A stretch of DNA of 64,000 bases from Nymphaea colorata (taxonomy: Eukaryota; Streptophyta; Magnoliopsida; Nymphaeales; Nymphaeaceae), in NCBI RefSeq assembly GCF_008831285.2, contig NC_045144.1:16789858-16853857 (forward strand). Direction: 5' to 3'. This document shows, one piece after another, positions 22,783-40,746 of this stretch; position 1 is the first letter of the stretch, and each line of letters begins with the position of its first letter. Made by a program: the position numbers and the translations under genes. Under the pieces are notes generated by a model. That model was not told the DNA's origin. It saw only the letters and a program-made list of their open reading frames with translations, and searched no databases.

Positions 22783-22965
22783 GGAGCCAGAAATGTTTTA
22801 TGAGGCGGGCTGAATTAAAGTTTCTAAATTTTGACTAGGGTTGAAATATCATTTTCAAAATTTTTATATAAAAAAATGATTTTTTTAAAATTTACATGTA
22901 ATTTTTTTTTAAATTTTGAGGTGGGGCCAGGGTCTAAGTGGGCCTACCTTGGCTCCGTCCGTGCC
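22783..22965. mobile_element. Short CAGTGG-family hAT-like remnant
   Basis: It opens with 'tggtggagccag' and closes with 'ttggctccgtccg', an imperfect inverted pair like the ends of the 2989 element. The body is mostly A/T runs. A related stretch is at 12358-12495. Confidence 0.4.
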
Positions 22966-24190
22966 TGTCAAAGCTAGCTATATCCGAAAATCAACATCCT
23001 TTAGATACCGTTTGGTTGTAACAACAACTGTTCCTAAAACATTTATTCTTGTTAAAATGTTGGAAGAATAAAGAGTTATTGTCCATATAAATAGTTGTAA
23101 TTTTGTCCAGCATTTGTTTATAAAGAGAAATTTTTTAAATTGTCTTAGTCTGTTATTTGTTTAAATAACTAGAACGACAAGTTGAACACATGTTATGCAA
23201 TTTTCTATTCTCTTTCTCTCTCTAAAACACATGACAAAATAAATGAAAAGCATACGAAATAATAAAATAAAGTAAACTTTCTTCACTTCATGGAAGGGCC
23301 CTGTACCATACCTGATTTTTTGAGATAACTGGCCGAGGATGAGATTTCCAAATCAACTAATCCTTACCATTTCTCAAATCAGTATTGCAGCAGAGGAAAG
23401 AAGAGCTTATTTACTCATTATATTGATGAAATGCGAGTCATATCAGAGGGGAATTTTCTAGATCATACCCCATCATTTTGCAAAGTAGTAGAAACAGTAA
23501 GTTATTTGTATATAATTAAATGTTGCGATGACATTGCTGACAACTGAGAAAGAAGATAACACAAAACTAAACTAATGTAATGGAGCCGATATCATTTTCA
23601 AATTTTACTCCACATGCTTAGATATATAGGACGTTTCAATTCTATCAGATGCCTTAAAACTAAAAAAATTATTGTTAGAAAGCAGTCATTATACTGTCAT
23701 TGGCAACAACTTATTGTGTAGCGATTGTTGATGGTGGCTTTAACAACCATCGCAGCAATGAATATTTCAAACTTTAGTCATCTAGCATCCAGAAGCATTG
23801 ACCTTTCTTTTATATATATATGTAAACAAAATGGCGTACGTTGGTCATTTTGTAAAAAAAAAAAAATTCAACTTTTCTTACATAAGAGAAAAATTAGTGA
23901 ACAAAATAGAAAAAAAAACAAGAACAATAACCATGCACCGACTACGTGGGCAGAAATGGTGTGCCCATGCAGTCGGTGCATTTTACTTAGATGCACCAGT
24001 TGATTTGTATGGCTCAAAATCCGAGCATCAAAAGACGGATCTGAGCTCCAAATAAGGATCTGACCCGCATTTCACGCTCGAATAACGGGCAGCAGGTTTC
24101 ACCTTTTGCGACCTGTCAGGATCTCTTTCCCTACTTGATAATCAGATCTCTTTGACGCTTGAAGAAGGCTAGCACAAGGACTCACCTTTG
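22966..24190. other. Intergenic DNA before the first GDSL gene
   Basis: No gene is recognised. It is AT-rich. A short inverted phrase around 23930-23975 ('ccatgcaccgac' against 'gtcggtgca') could form a hairpin. The leader of the GDSL gene probably starts between 24180 and 24290 and contains CT-rich sequence. Confidence 0.35.
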
Positions 24191-24292
24191 ATTAGACCCG
24201 TCTCTTTCTTCTGTCCCTCCTTCATCACACACACTCCCTCTCTCTTTTACAGACATTTTGCAGTGTGTTCGAATCGTTTTCCGGTATCAAGA

Positions 24293-29507
<5,215 letters not shown>

Positions 29508-32220
29508 ATTTGGCATTGATCTCCACTCCCCATTTTTGTTTTGTGAATCTGTGATTTTTAGCGTGTAGAAGCGAATTAAATGCTGAGTTTTTAACATCCA
29601 GTTTCAATGTTTTTAGAACTTTAGATGAAATTATTTTGCTGATCATATAGATACTCTTCATGCCTGTTTCGGGAATAATGAAACTACCAATTATGTTCTT
29701 TTCACTGCAGATTATGTTTTCCTAGTTATAAAATTTTGGAATTCTCGAGATATCCACTCACACTACATAAGAAGCCATTGATTCCCGTGCAATGAGAATG
29801 CTGCCAAATATGTGGCATCATGTCTCTGGCATCCCATGAATGGGAAGAACGGCTCTGTTTGATCATTAACAGATCTCCACAAACGTTCTGTTGTTTACAT
29901 TAATAACTAATAAGCGATCATTCAAAAAATGTGCAGATTCCATAGATGATTGATCAAGTTCCGTGAATGAAAAACACCTTATAAACTTGGCCTACAAGTA
30001 CAAATTATGTGTACACAGCATAAAGAAGGTCAAAAGTGACTCAAAACCAAGATGAAGCACGGTACATGAATTGTACCAATCTCCATAAATAACAGATGAA
30101 TATATGAAGTGTATTTTGAGATTTGCAAACAAAAACGTTTAAATATTAGGCCTTTCTGTGTCTCCGACTCTCCTGGATGGATGGTTAAGCTGATATAAAT
30201 ATTAATGGAATGAGACACACACAAATGGTAGGAATAAGAACTTAGGTCCGGTCTTCGTAATGAAGAATACATAATTTTTCGAGTTACAGTGGATGTATTC
30301 ATTCTTTATGGCTTTGTCGTAAGAATAGAAACTTGAAATTTTCGTTTTATAGTAAAAAGGTATGCATACAATTTGTTTTAATATTAGAATACTTATAAAA
30401 AACTTCAGAAGTGTTTTTTTCTATATGTAGGAAATATATACATGCATCGTAATTGAACAGATTAACCATGTAGTAGTTCGTATGAAGTGCATCGTGCAAA
30501 TAGCACGCAACGATCCCTTTTGGAAAAAAAGAAAAGATCAATGTGTTGTAATATCCGGATGGATTTGATGACACACGCAACGTGTATATTCTGGTCAATG
30601 GGGGCTTTGAACTAGCTTGTTCATATACAATGCACCTTTGGAGTAGAAAATGGCTGCTAGTCTGAAGACAATTTCCAATTAATGTACATTCATGCGGCAG
30701 ATATATTCTTGGACAAAAAACAAATGGTACTTTGTTTGGACTTGTAAGGTCCTCTAGAGGTTGTTTGGTAGTATAGGTATTCTGTGAGTATCCCATGAAT
30801 CTATCTATCTTAAAAGTTTAAGTAAATTCATGGAATACTAGAACTAATGTTTCATGAATTTAACCTAATTCATAGAATGATTCATGAGACACTTAGAGAG
30901 TGTGTTCCTGCTGCCAAACAACTATAGAATTCCACCAAGCACATTAAATTCTCAACCTTCTCCTAGTCATCCTTGTTATGATAAATATCAAATGTTTGTC
31001 TATTTGTATAAATCTTCTCATTCATCTTGGCAAAAATTGCATAAAAAAACTTATTGACTATGAATGATGGTAGTTGAACCGACTTTTTCTAATGAGACGA
31101 TCTCCAAATACAAAATTAATATATTTCTACTTGGAGTAATTTGAGATCAAAATAGTCCCCCAGATGTTAAGCATTAAGATATTTTATTGCCTGATCAATT
31201 TCTTGATTATAAATGTGAATTAACATGGCATTCATCTATTGGCTAACAATCGGAAATCAAGTTCTAACGTATTCACTGAAAATGAAAACATTTTGGAAGT
31301 ATTTGCCTTGTCCAGGCCAATTAGCCGAGTTGTGATGGGTTCGACACATATAGACAAGAAAAAGATTTATCCCAGCTCCTCATTCCTCATACGAGCCTGA
31401 AATGTAGAATCATCTGAAAGCATATAGTTTTTTATCAAATGTAGCTTCTGGGTGAAATTCTCCCTCTGAGCCTTAAATCTGATCCATTTACATGTAAAGT
31501 GAAATCCACCAAACTTTGTAGCATTTGATTCAAGTTATTAACGTTTTGTGATCAAATACAAATAAACGGCTCATGCACGCCTACATTCATGTAGAAAGAA
31601 AGGAAGAGATCGGGGGACGGAGATCCACTCTTCTACCATTTTTAAAACTGAGGTTCCATTTTTCTTGTCATAAATAAATTGTCAGCCGTGAGGATTCAAT
31701 GTGAAGAAAGACAAAAAGATTCGTTAGAACGTACACCTAATTTGACTTACCAAGTAATATTATTACACCGTCACCATGCCGCATGTTTTATAATCTGTAC
31801 CATTTCACATTTGCTTGCCAAATAAAATTGTAGATCCCTCACAGTATCTAAAACTGGAATTGTTTAAACCATAGTAACAAAAAATTTGCCATTTAAAACT
31901 CCAAAACGTTATTTGTAACTATGGTTTAAACACCAGGTAAAGCCAAAACAGGGATATTTCTTTTGACAACTCCTTTAGACAATGCCAATCTGAATAACAT
32001 GACCATACCGCAACCCTAGCTGGTCACACAAGTGGACTAGTGAAAGCTCGGTTGTCATTTTGATTTTCATGGGCACTATTTATTTGAACTACAAATGGTG
32101 GATGCGCTGCAATCTGATTGATAGGTATCTGCTCCCTGCCAATGTGCCAAAGCAGCCCTGCATCCTGAAAGCAAGAAGAAAGGAAGACTGCTTTGGCCAC
32201 TTCAGGATATATCTCTCCCC
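29508..32220. repeat. 3' flank of GDSL gene 1, partly shared with the flank of GDSL gene 2
   Basis: No gene. Around 30040-30340 it is a diverged copy of 44630-44980 ('atggatggttaag', 'gaataggaac', 'gtattcatt/gttcatgcattatggct'), showing that the two GDSL loci were duplicated together with their flanks. From about 30755 to 30925 lies a MITE-like stretch ('ggttgtttggtagtat..' to '..gctgccaaacaact'). A long minus-strand open frame at 30796-30347 has no recognisable features. Confidence 0.45.
31854..31937. repeat. Hairpin-forming inverted repeat
   Basis: 'gtttaaaccatagtaac' at 31862 pairs with 'gttt.gtaactatggtttaaac' ending at 31931, with a loop of roughly 30 bases. It is probably a tiny MITE. 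Confidence 0.55.
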
Positions 32221-32317
32221 AATCCTATAAAGCCCCAACAATGCATAGATGGATTTCCAAGTCAGGAGTCCAAATATCCTAATTAAGTTCTTACTTTTCA
32301 TTCTTCTCCTGTTAAGA

Positions 32318-32622
32318 ATGAGGTATCCTGTGATGTGCTTATGATGATTACTTGGTCATAAATCTTATTGCTTTGGAAGGTCTATTCTTGGCCAAGCAAA
32401 TTATGATATGTACAAGTATCATATCAAGTCGAGAGCTTCTTGTGCAGTCTCTAGATGATTAACATGGTGACCAGCAGACACTGTGCCCCCTTGATTGCGG
32501 ACATAAGTGCAAGTATCAGGAGACATGTGGCGGAGAATGTGTGGATCTCTTTCACAACAATAATCAGCGTGGAAGCTGCCACAACAACTGCATGCTCTTA
32601 TGGGATGTGAAATTACGCATAG
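32318..32622 (+). pseudogene. Diverged STIG1-like pseudogene
   Basis: A TATA (near 32225) and a leader precede 'atgaggtatcctgtg', matching the STIG1 start. A frameshift then gives TGATGA. Remnants of the linker ('caagcaaattatgat', like QANYG) and of the second half of the cysteine domain (C.HKCKYQETCGGECVDL) follow. The first half of the domain and the 'NKGDSCS' codons are deleted. In the last motif, TATGGxATGTGxAAxTA, the final cysteine codon TGC has become TGA, followed by the normal TAG position. It is clearly non-functional, and older than the relics in the 0-23 kb array. Confidence 0.8.
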
Positions 32623-35135
32623 AAGTAACTTTTGCCCTTGTGTAACTTGGAAAGATGAAAGGCTTTAATTTTGTGTTACTCATTCTTTTGTCTTTGTTGC
32701 GAGATGTTTGAGATATTGCTTCATGCTGTTGATGCAATTGTATCATACGTTCATGCATAGCATGATGTTGTGCATATGTCTATGAGGGGTTTAGAGCAAG
32801 AATTTTCAGAGTATCAACTCTCTTTACTGTAAAATGAGACAAATGCATAAGTTAAAACATAGCGAAGGTGACATTGTAAAACATCAAAAGCATGTTGGGG
32901 TTGGGTGAAAGGTTCAACTCTCTTTTGTGCTGTTTATCCAAAAAGATATTTTGCAAAGATTTACTAGTGAGAATATATAGACTAACACGGCGTGCATTCC
33001 ATTATTATCATTTATTCAATACTTCAGATAACTGCAATTAAGCAACACTTTATTATATGCAGTCTCGGTGGGCATGGTATTACTTTAGCTGGATGATCTA
33101 GCCAATGCCTGCTGTTTTATCTTCACTGCAAATAAATTTCAGATCTACGTGTCCCATGCAGGATATTTTTTCTACCTTCAAATTACCATTTGCCCACAAT
33201 TCCAGAAACACTTCTTGTTAATTTTCTAATAAAAACGACGTATTTTTTGAAAACTGACAAATGAGTAGCCTAAAGTCCGGGTGAGCAAGGGTTATTAATC
33301 ACACAGCCCGAAAAAGGCCCGAATGCTCCCCATTCTCCCTGCCTTCGGGGTCTTGAGCTGCGTCGGTATCAGCGATAGCAACGGTGCACCCTTCAGCTTG
33401 AATGCCACGCCCTACCGCCTTAGAGCGACCTAAAAAAGGTAGTTACTGTTTTCCTTTTTTTTTTTAGTTAAAAGAAATCACTTCATTCACTTATTTGACA
33501 GTTAATTTTCAGGTGTGCTTTTTTGAAAATGTGGTTAAATGGTACGCTCGAAAATGAAAATTCCCTCGATATAGCCATTCTAATTATCGGGTTACATGCC
33601 CGGTTATATGCATGCGATCATGCAAAAGCGTTACTTCAAGTTCCAAATCTAACACAACAAGATCCACTGATTTTGTCAGATCTGGTACCCAAATTCCCAT
33701 AAATATTGTTAGATTTGGGCTTAAATCCGGCTGAATCTGGGCAAGTAAATTTCAATCCAATTAGGTAATGATTCTTCCCATTATAAATATCATTTACAAG
33801 CTAAGATAGTAAGTTAAGCTGGTCAAATTTCAAAAAAAAAATTAATAAAACGTAATTTTCGTAGTCACATTACATGAAACATTTCTTGTACTACTGTTCA
33901 TTTGTCTATTTTTATGCACGATCTCATCCATCTCAGCATGATGATCAGATTTTATAATCTGATTGCACATTTGTAATGTGGGTATTAAATTTTCTCGCCG
34001 ATCGAATGCGATCAACTATGCGAAATTAGGTGTCCCACCTTTTTGAAATTAGATTTGAAATTGAGATCAAAGCTTTTAGACCAAGTATTTTTGCTCACGC
34101 ATTTGGTAACAGAAATGCTGCATTTTCTACAATGTAGTGTTCCTGAAGAGATGTTTTGGAAATATAAATATTTTATAAGTGTCCTATGAATCTATCTCAA
34201 AACATTCGACCAAATTAATGAAGCATTAGTTTTTAGTTTTTCACCAAAATGCCCCAATCTTTGGGCAGATTCATTGGATACTCATACTGTCCTCGCTACC
34301 AAAGAACCCTTAGATACATTTCAAAAAATAGACACATTTATAAAAAATGCATTTCGTAAAACACTACATTCATCTTACCAGATGCCCTCTAGATCTTGCT
34401 CGTCGGGATGCGAATACCAAAGGAAAAAGACTACAGTTAGTGGTTTTACAAGGAAAATGAGTAAGTCTACAAGTTCAATTTTCAAGAAATTTCATTAAGG
34501 GGCCGTTTGATTACTACATATTTGAGATCCATACACCTGAAGTAGATCTAGAATGAAATATTTTTGTTCATGTGATAAAAGATCCATGTCAGAATCTATG
34601 GTTCATCAAATTAAGAATTTTAGGTCAAACCTAAAATCTACACTTGAAATACTTATTTTACTCATTTTAAATTAAAAAAATGCGAATTAAATCGAAAAGG
34701 AGGAGGAGGTCTGATTTTAAATCTACGGTTCTTTGAATCAACACAAAGGAACATAGTAATCGAGTCATGGGCTCGTAGTTTGGTAAAAAAAGCAGGTGAA
34801 CATATATGGTGAAGGACAAGGGATATATTTCATGATATATCTTAAACATGAAAATTTCATCATTTTTTTTTCCTTAAAAGTTTATTAAAACAGATCAAGT
34901 AGTTACATCTAAAGACATAAGAACTGGTGCTCGCACCTTCACATACATCCAAAACTATCATCATTAGACCATGCGCTGTCGTATAGCCATGAGAGGCTAA
35001 GGTCCTTCCTCCCCTACTAAGATCTTGACAATGGCTGGTCCCATTGAGTGAGTTGCGTTTATTAGGGTAGTACAAACAATATATACACCCATAAAATGAA
35101 GTTGGGAGTTGGTGTATTTTAAAATTTTTTAAAAA
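32623..35135. other. Intergenic DNA with repeat remnants
   Basis: No gene. At 34140-34320 there is a diverged MITE of the type near 30760 and 45650-46340. At 34500-34735 is a third copy of the 'tttgattac..gatcttaaatct' repeat. The stretch 34800-34980 recurs at 46385-46550 and 55380-55560, upstream of the second and third X8 genes. Confidence 0.45.
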
Positions 35136-35250
<115 letters not shown>

Positions 35251-35342
35251 TATACTTTAAATTTTTTCACAAACTGTTTTATTCTTATAAAAAAAGATTT
35301 TCTTTTTACTAATCAAACGACATTTTGATCATTATCACTAGA

Positions 35343-35664
35343 GGGTAAGGCTGGACCGTCGGGTACTCAGTCGAGTACCCGACGGGTACCCAGTACTCGG
35401 CCCGAGTCGGGCCTGGCTCGAGCCAAAAAATGAATCAAGCCGGCCTGGCTGAGCCCAATTCGACCCAATACCTGATAAGATTTTTTTTTAGTACATATTT
35501 TATTGATTTATATATATAATTATAATATTTATATTATATATATGTTTTTAATTTAATTCGCCTCGCGCTTGGGTTTTAGATGTCATGCCAGGCCCGGGCT
35601 CGGTTTTCCCGTTTCAAGTGTCCTTATCGGGCTGGGCTGGCCCATGCCCAAGCTTACTAAAACA
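35343..35664. mobile_element. GC-armed hAT-like MITE
   Basis: The arms are rich in 'gggcc/ggccc' in inverted orientation around an AT-rich core, as in the element at 17081. The flanking direct repeat is ATCACTAGA (35334-35342 and 35664-35672), matching an 8-bp duplication plus one shared base. No ORF. Confidence 0.7.
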
Positions 35665-35819
35665 TCACTAGAATGTGCATATAATATAGCCAGCTTCGGA
35701 AGTTGTCAAGTTGATCCCCGAAAATAAAAGGAATAAGTGGGTATGAGAAAATGACTTTAAAAAGTTGGAACCCGTTGAATTTGAAAAATGTCTAAAAAGG
35801 TAAATGTCAACAGAGGAAA

Positions 35820-36100
35820 ATACTGAAATCTCCGTCCTTCGTTCTTCAAGATTTAAGCGTCGTGAATTCGGGCCGGTGATATTGAGTATTGCTGCCTTCT
35901 GACGGCATGTTCGTCCCTTTGGAACTTAATATTCCTTACTTTTCTCGCCCGACTTCCGTGCCTGCTTCCTTCCTCACCGGCTGCGTCTGGAGAGATGCCT
36001 TCCTTTTGTGTTCGTTTTAATTGAGGCAATGTTTTAGAAGTGGGTTCTTGAGCCCAATCGGCAGGGTTGCCACTCAATTGGTTGTGAACCACTCAAAAAA
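35820..36100. repeat. Conserved block upstream of X8 gene 1
   Basis: It contains 'gccttctgacggcatgtt' and 'aatcggcagggtt.ccactcaattggttgtgaacc', shared with 48880-49130 upstream of X8 gene 2. A weaker match is at 58720-58910 upstream of gene 3. Open frames across it are not conserved in phase, so I treat it as noncoding flank. Confidence 0.5.
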
Positions 36101-37190
<1,090 letters not shown>

Positions 37191-37203
37191 TGAAAATTTT
37201 CCT

Positions 37204-37212
37204 CTATAAATA
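37204..37212 (+). promoter_or_regulatory. TATA box of X8 gene 1
   Basis: CTATAAATAG, 82 bp before the ATG. The equivalents are at 49747 (gene 2) and 58958 (gene 3), each in the same 'c.tctataaat..g.gacgct' context, and all are followed by the shared leader 'ctcacttgcaagagc'. Confidence 0.7.
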
Positions 37213-37287
37213 GAGACGCTGCCCACTCACTCTCACTTGCAAGAGCCACCACCTGAACATCAGTCTTTCTTCTTCTGCTCGAGTAAT

Positions 37288-38520
37288 ATGGCATCTAGAG
37301 TGACCATGACTCTCTTGGCCATTCTTCTTCTCATCTTCTTCTCGACTTACGGTATTGCTCTCCTACTATTTATTCCTTCGTACCTTACATTATATATCGT
37401 TCCCTTTTTTGTCTCTCCTGGCCCAATTTTGGGTACTGCCTGTGGTTTTCTGCTAAGTTTGTCGATGTATCATGTAAATTGCGAATATCTTTTCACGTTA
37501 GTTTCAGTCTTCATGAATAATTTCTCATTTTGTTTTCATGATCGACAATTTTTCAGGCCCATTCGTGAAGGCGGTAAATGGGCAGGTACTGTTCTACATC
37601 CTGCGATGCTAATTTGGTTTCTACATGAAGTTCTTCCAGTAAACTACCCTTGCATTTTATCATAACCTGAACAATTACGGAGTTCGCCTTATAATTCACA
37701 AGGTGGCAGAAGTGCTGATGGAATATTGAACTTCCATTTGCCGTCTCTTCTTCTGCTGCAGAATTTGGTGCTGTGACCTCCTAATCCAGTATTCCATACT
37801 GTCTGCCTCCTTTTTCCTTTTTTCGCGGATCCCAATTTGAGTAGAATCAAGAATGAGTTCTGATCATTTGTCTTGCTTCTTCTAAGTCCCTTGTTTGATT
37901 CCTATTCATCTTGACTATTTTACACTTAAAAGGAGAACTGTAACATAGCTTGTTTCTACATGTACCAAAATCTTATCATCTGAAAAGACAAAGTTGCTGA
38001 AAAGCTGCTAATGTTGTATTTATTCATCGTTGTGAACAGAACAATACCTGGTGCATAGCAAGGCCCTCTACTGAAGAAACTGTGCTTCAAAACAACATTG
38101 ATTTCGCGTGCTCCAATGGCGTCGACTGCAGCGTGCTGGCTCCAGGGCAGAGGTGCTCTCTCCCGAACACCAGACTCAACCATGCCTCCGTTGTCATGAA
38201 CCTCTACTACAGTGCCAATGGCAGGCAACCCTACACTTGTAGCTTTGGCAATTCTGGCCTCATCACCATTGTAGACCCAAGTAATATTTCTTGCTCCCCT
38301 TAGATATAGACACACACACACACACACAGAACAAAGAAGCAGACCAACATTTAATGTCAGTCTCTTAGTTGACTACTTCTTTATGGAAAGTAAAGTTCTT
38401 ATTCCGGAAGTTACAAAATTTTGTTCCTTTTTCACTCACACCCTTTCCCAAAAAGAGTTAACTAGCAGAAACTAATGCAGTTCCTGTTTTGCAGGCTATG
38501 GCAGCTGCGTCTTTCCGTAG
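37288..38520 (+). CDS. Small secreted X8-domain (PDCB-like callose-binding) protein, gene 1
   Basis: Exons 37288-37351, 37557-37585, 38040-38280 and 38495-38520 give 119 residues, with GT-AG introns in phases 1, 0, 1. The signal peptide is about residues 1-22. The X8 domain starts at 'NNTWCIARP' and has six cysteines (36, 55, 61, 70, 98, 116), the DFACS-DCS-NHASVVMN-YTCSFGNSG-GSCVF pattern and a possible N-glycosylation site at Asn32. X8/CBM43 domains bind (1,3)-beta-glucan (callose), as in PDCB proteins and the tails of some glucanases. This protein stops right after the sixth cysteine, so it lacks the serine-rich tail and GPI-anchor signal of typical PDCBs and should be a soluble apoplastic protein. 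The tiny 29-bp second exon is conserved in all three copies. Confidence 0.9.
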
Positions 38521-39480
38521 ACATGCTACAGCTGGAAAAAATACAAAGCGGAATCTTCCATGAATAATGTTTGATTGTGGTGCCGCAGCAGCCGCTGCTG
38601 CTATGTGGTCATTTTTAGGATAGGTCGATGTGTGATAGCTTTGCCGTTCAATTTTCAATTCCCAGTGTAGCTTAGTGTTGTTGCTCAGACTTGCTTGTGC
38701 TTGGTCAAAGCAATACATGTTGCAGAAAATAATTTTTTGATTTCAACTGCTAGCTGCAGTCAGCAGATGTCTGAAAACCTCTCTCTCTCTCTCTCTCTCT
38801 CTCTTGGCTTTAAGTTGTTTAGCTAGCAAAGTTTCAGGATACATTTCCTTTATGAAGGATGTGGCAATTCAAGCTCAAAATTACTTATACGAGCAACTGT
38901 TCAAGAAACTATACACCATAAAGAAAAAAAATTATATAGACAATTATAAAGAGTTTTTTCATTCCTGAAGAATATGCAAATCTGGAGGATGACTTCTCCG
39001 TTCTAAACATCAACGCTGATTTTGTCCAATGCTTTTGACCACACCATCCACATTTTGTGCATGATCTTCTTTTAACAGAGGCTTGTGATACCGTTAGTTG
39101 CCAAGATACTTAAGAACAAACATATTTTAAGAATAATTTGGCCCCTTCAACTCGAAACTTACATAATTGAGCACCCGAACTTAAAACTTAAAACTCTGCC
39201 ACTGCTAGCAGCAGAGTCAACGTTATTGGGCCGGGAACAGAAAACAATATTATGACTGCCAATAATGAAACCTGATATTCGACTGACTTTTTCATGGAGA
39301 AAAGGGCGGGCATAGTCATCACTTTAGGTTCCATTCTCTGGCACTGCATTTCACCATTAAAACCTCACATGCCACTTACTACTCTCCGTCACTCCGTGTC
39401 GGACCAAAAAAGTTATCATCCAGTAAGGAATTTAAAGAGGCATAGTCCTGGATAATATGATGGAATCCTGGATTTCCAAG
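38521..39480. other. 3' flank of X8 gene 1
   Basis: No gene. 38521-39000 matches 51302-51690 after gene 2. The presumed 3' UTR holds a GC hairpin (38585-38601, 7-bp arms), which is partly kept in gene 2 (51364-51380). A (CT)n tract lies at about 38780-38803. From 39420 the sequence starts to match STIG1 promoters. Confidence 0.5.
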
Positions 39481-39489
39481 ACGCTGTCC

Positions 39490-39985
39490 TGTAAATCTGT
39501 CGCATTGCAACTTTTCTCTTACTTTCATATTAATTTTACTCACTTCATGAATATGAATCTAGCATTTCATCAACTTTGAAATGATTGGTACAGTAGTAAA
39601 CCTTAAGAAATGATCCCATGTATCAAAATGTGCAGAATATGCCAAATCGCAACTCTTCTAAAAATCCGAAGTTTGCCGTCCAACTGCCTCTTCTTTCACA
39701 CAGCCTGCCAAACTTGAGCTTCCAATGATATATATAATATGTGTGTGTGTGTATGTATGTAGATGCAGTTCGCAATTAAAATAAGTTGGGTCCTATACAG
39801 TCTGTTTGCTTGAGATTCAATCACCTATAAATTTCCTCACAGAAGTGGATGAATTGGAAAGTCAAAGATCTAAAAACCTTCATATATCACCTCCTCTTTC
39901 TCTTTGAATTAGGAAACTGAGGTACTCTCAGGTACTCTCTGCTTATAATACTCTACTTTTTGGTCATATGCTTTATAGGTTCAAG
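39490..39985 (+). pseudogene. STIG1-like pseudogene: promoter, leader and signal peptide only
   Basis: It has a promoter-like block, a 'cacctataaatttcct' TATA near 39825 and a leader 'gaattggaaagtcaaagatc'. Decayed codons matching the signal peptide follow ('aggtactctctgcttataatactct..ttggtcatatgctttataggttcaag'). The ATG is changed to CTGAGG, with a 10-bp repeat 'aggtactctc' beside it. No cysteine domain follows. It precedes GDSL gene 2 as intact copy C precedes GDSL gene 1. Confidence 0.7.
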
Positions 39986-40746
39986 TCGATCAGGTGATCG
40001 GACTCACCTACTTTAGAGCACCACACGTGAATAACCATATCTAACCCTGCTTGAGTTGAGGTCCTCTCCATATCTAATCCTTGTTGAAATGGTTCTAGTC
40101 TGGGACTAGACAGAGGTCCCGTTCAACCAATAAAGATAGAAGAAGGTCGTATTTTCAATTATGACAAGCTCCATGTAAGCGGAAGAGGCTAGAGGTGCAA
40201 TTAATAAGAAGTGAATGGCCCCTGACAGAAAGCATGGCTAACCTTGAAGACTGCAGATTATTAGCCTCTTCAGTTGACAGCTCAAAATTTTGAATAACTA
40301 GAAGGCATAAAACATAATTTTATAGAAAGATTAAATAATTAATACCCAACCTAATCAGCCAAAAAAAAAGAGAGTCACGTAGTAGATAAGATGTATAAAT
40401 AGGCCATGCTTCCATCACTTCAAAAAAATAATCGTGCAACTAAATTTAAATAACAGGACTCATACAATCGAAATCTGTTTTACAGTATCTCTCCCTCTAT
40501 ATATTTAGCTCTCAAGGACCTGTTACGTTCATTTGGTATCTCACTCCGTCTCTCTGTCTCTATCTCTCTCTCTTACAGCCACCTGCAACTACATTGCCAT
40601 GTCTAAAATCCTAATTACTTTTATAGCATCGTTCCCCATTTTTATTAATTAGCTGCCCAGCCTTCAAGTTCCTAAGTTCACTTGGAATCTCTCTCTCTCT
40701 ATACCATCTTACTATGCGTTTTCAACATTTTTCTGTATCAAGAAAG

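Noticed and set aside
24188..24292. Upstream start for GDSL gene 1
   Set aside because: It would put 35 non-conserved residues before the signal peptide. The ATG at 24293 aligns with gene 2.
30347..30796. 149-codon minus-strand open frame
   Set aside because: No start context, domain or paralogous conservation, and it overlaps a MITE-like stretch.
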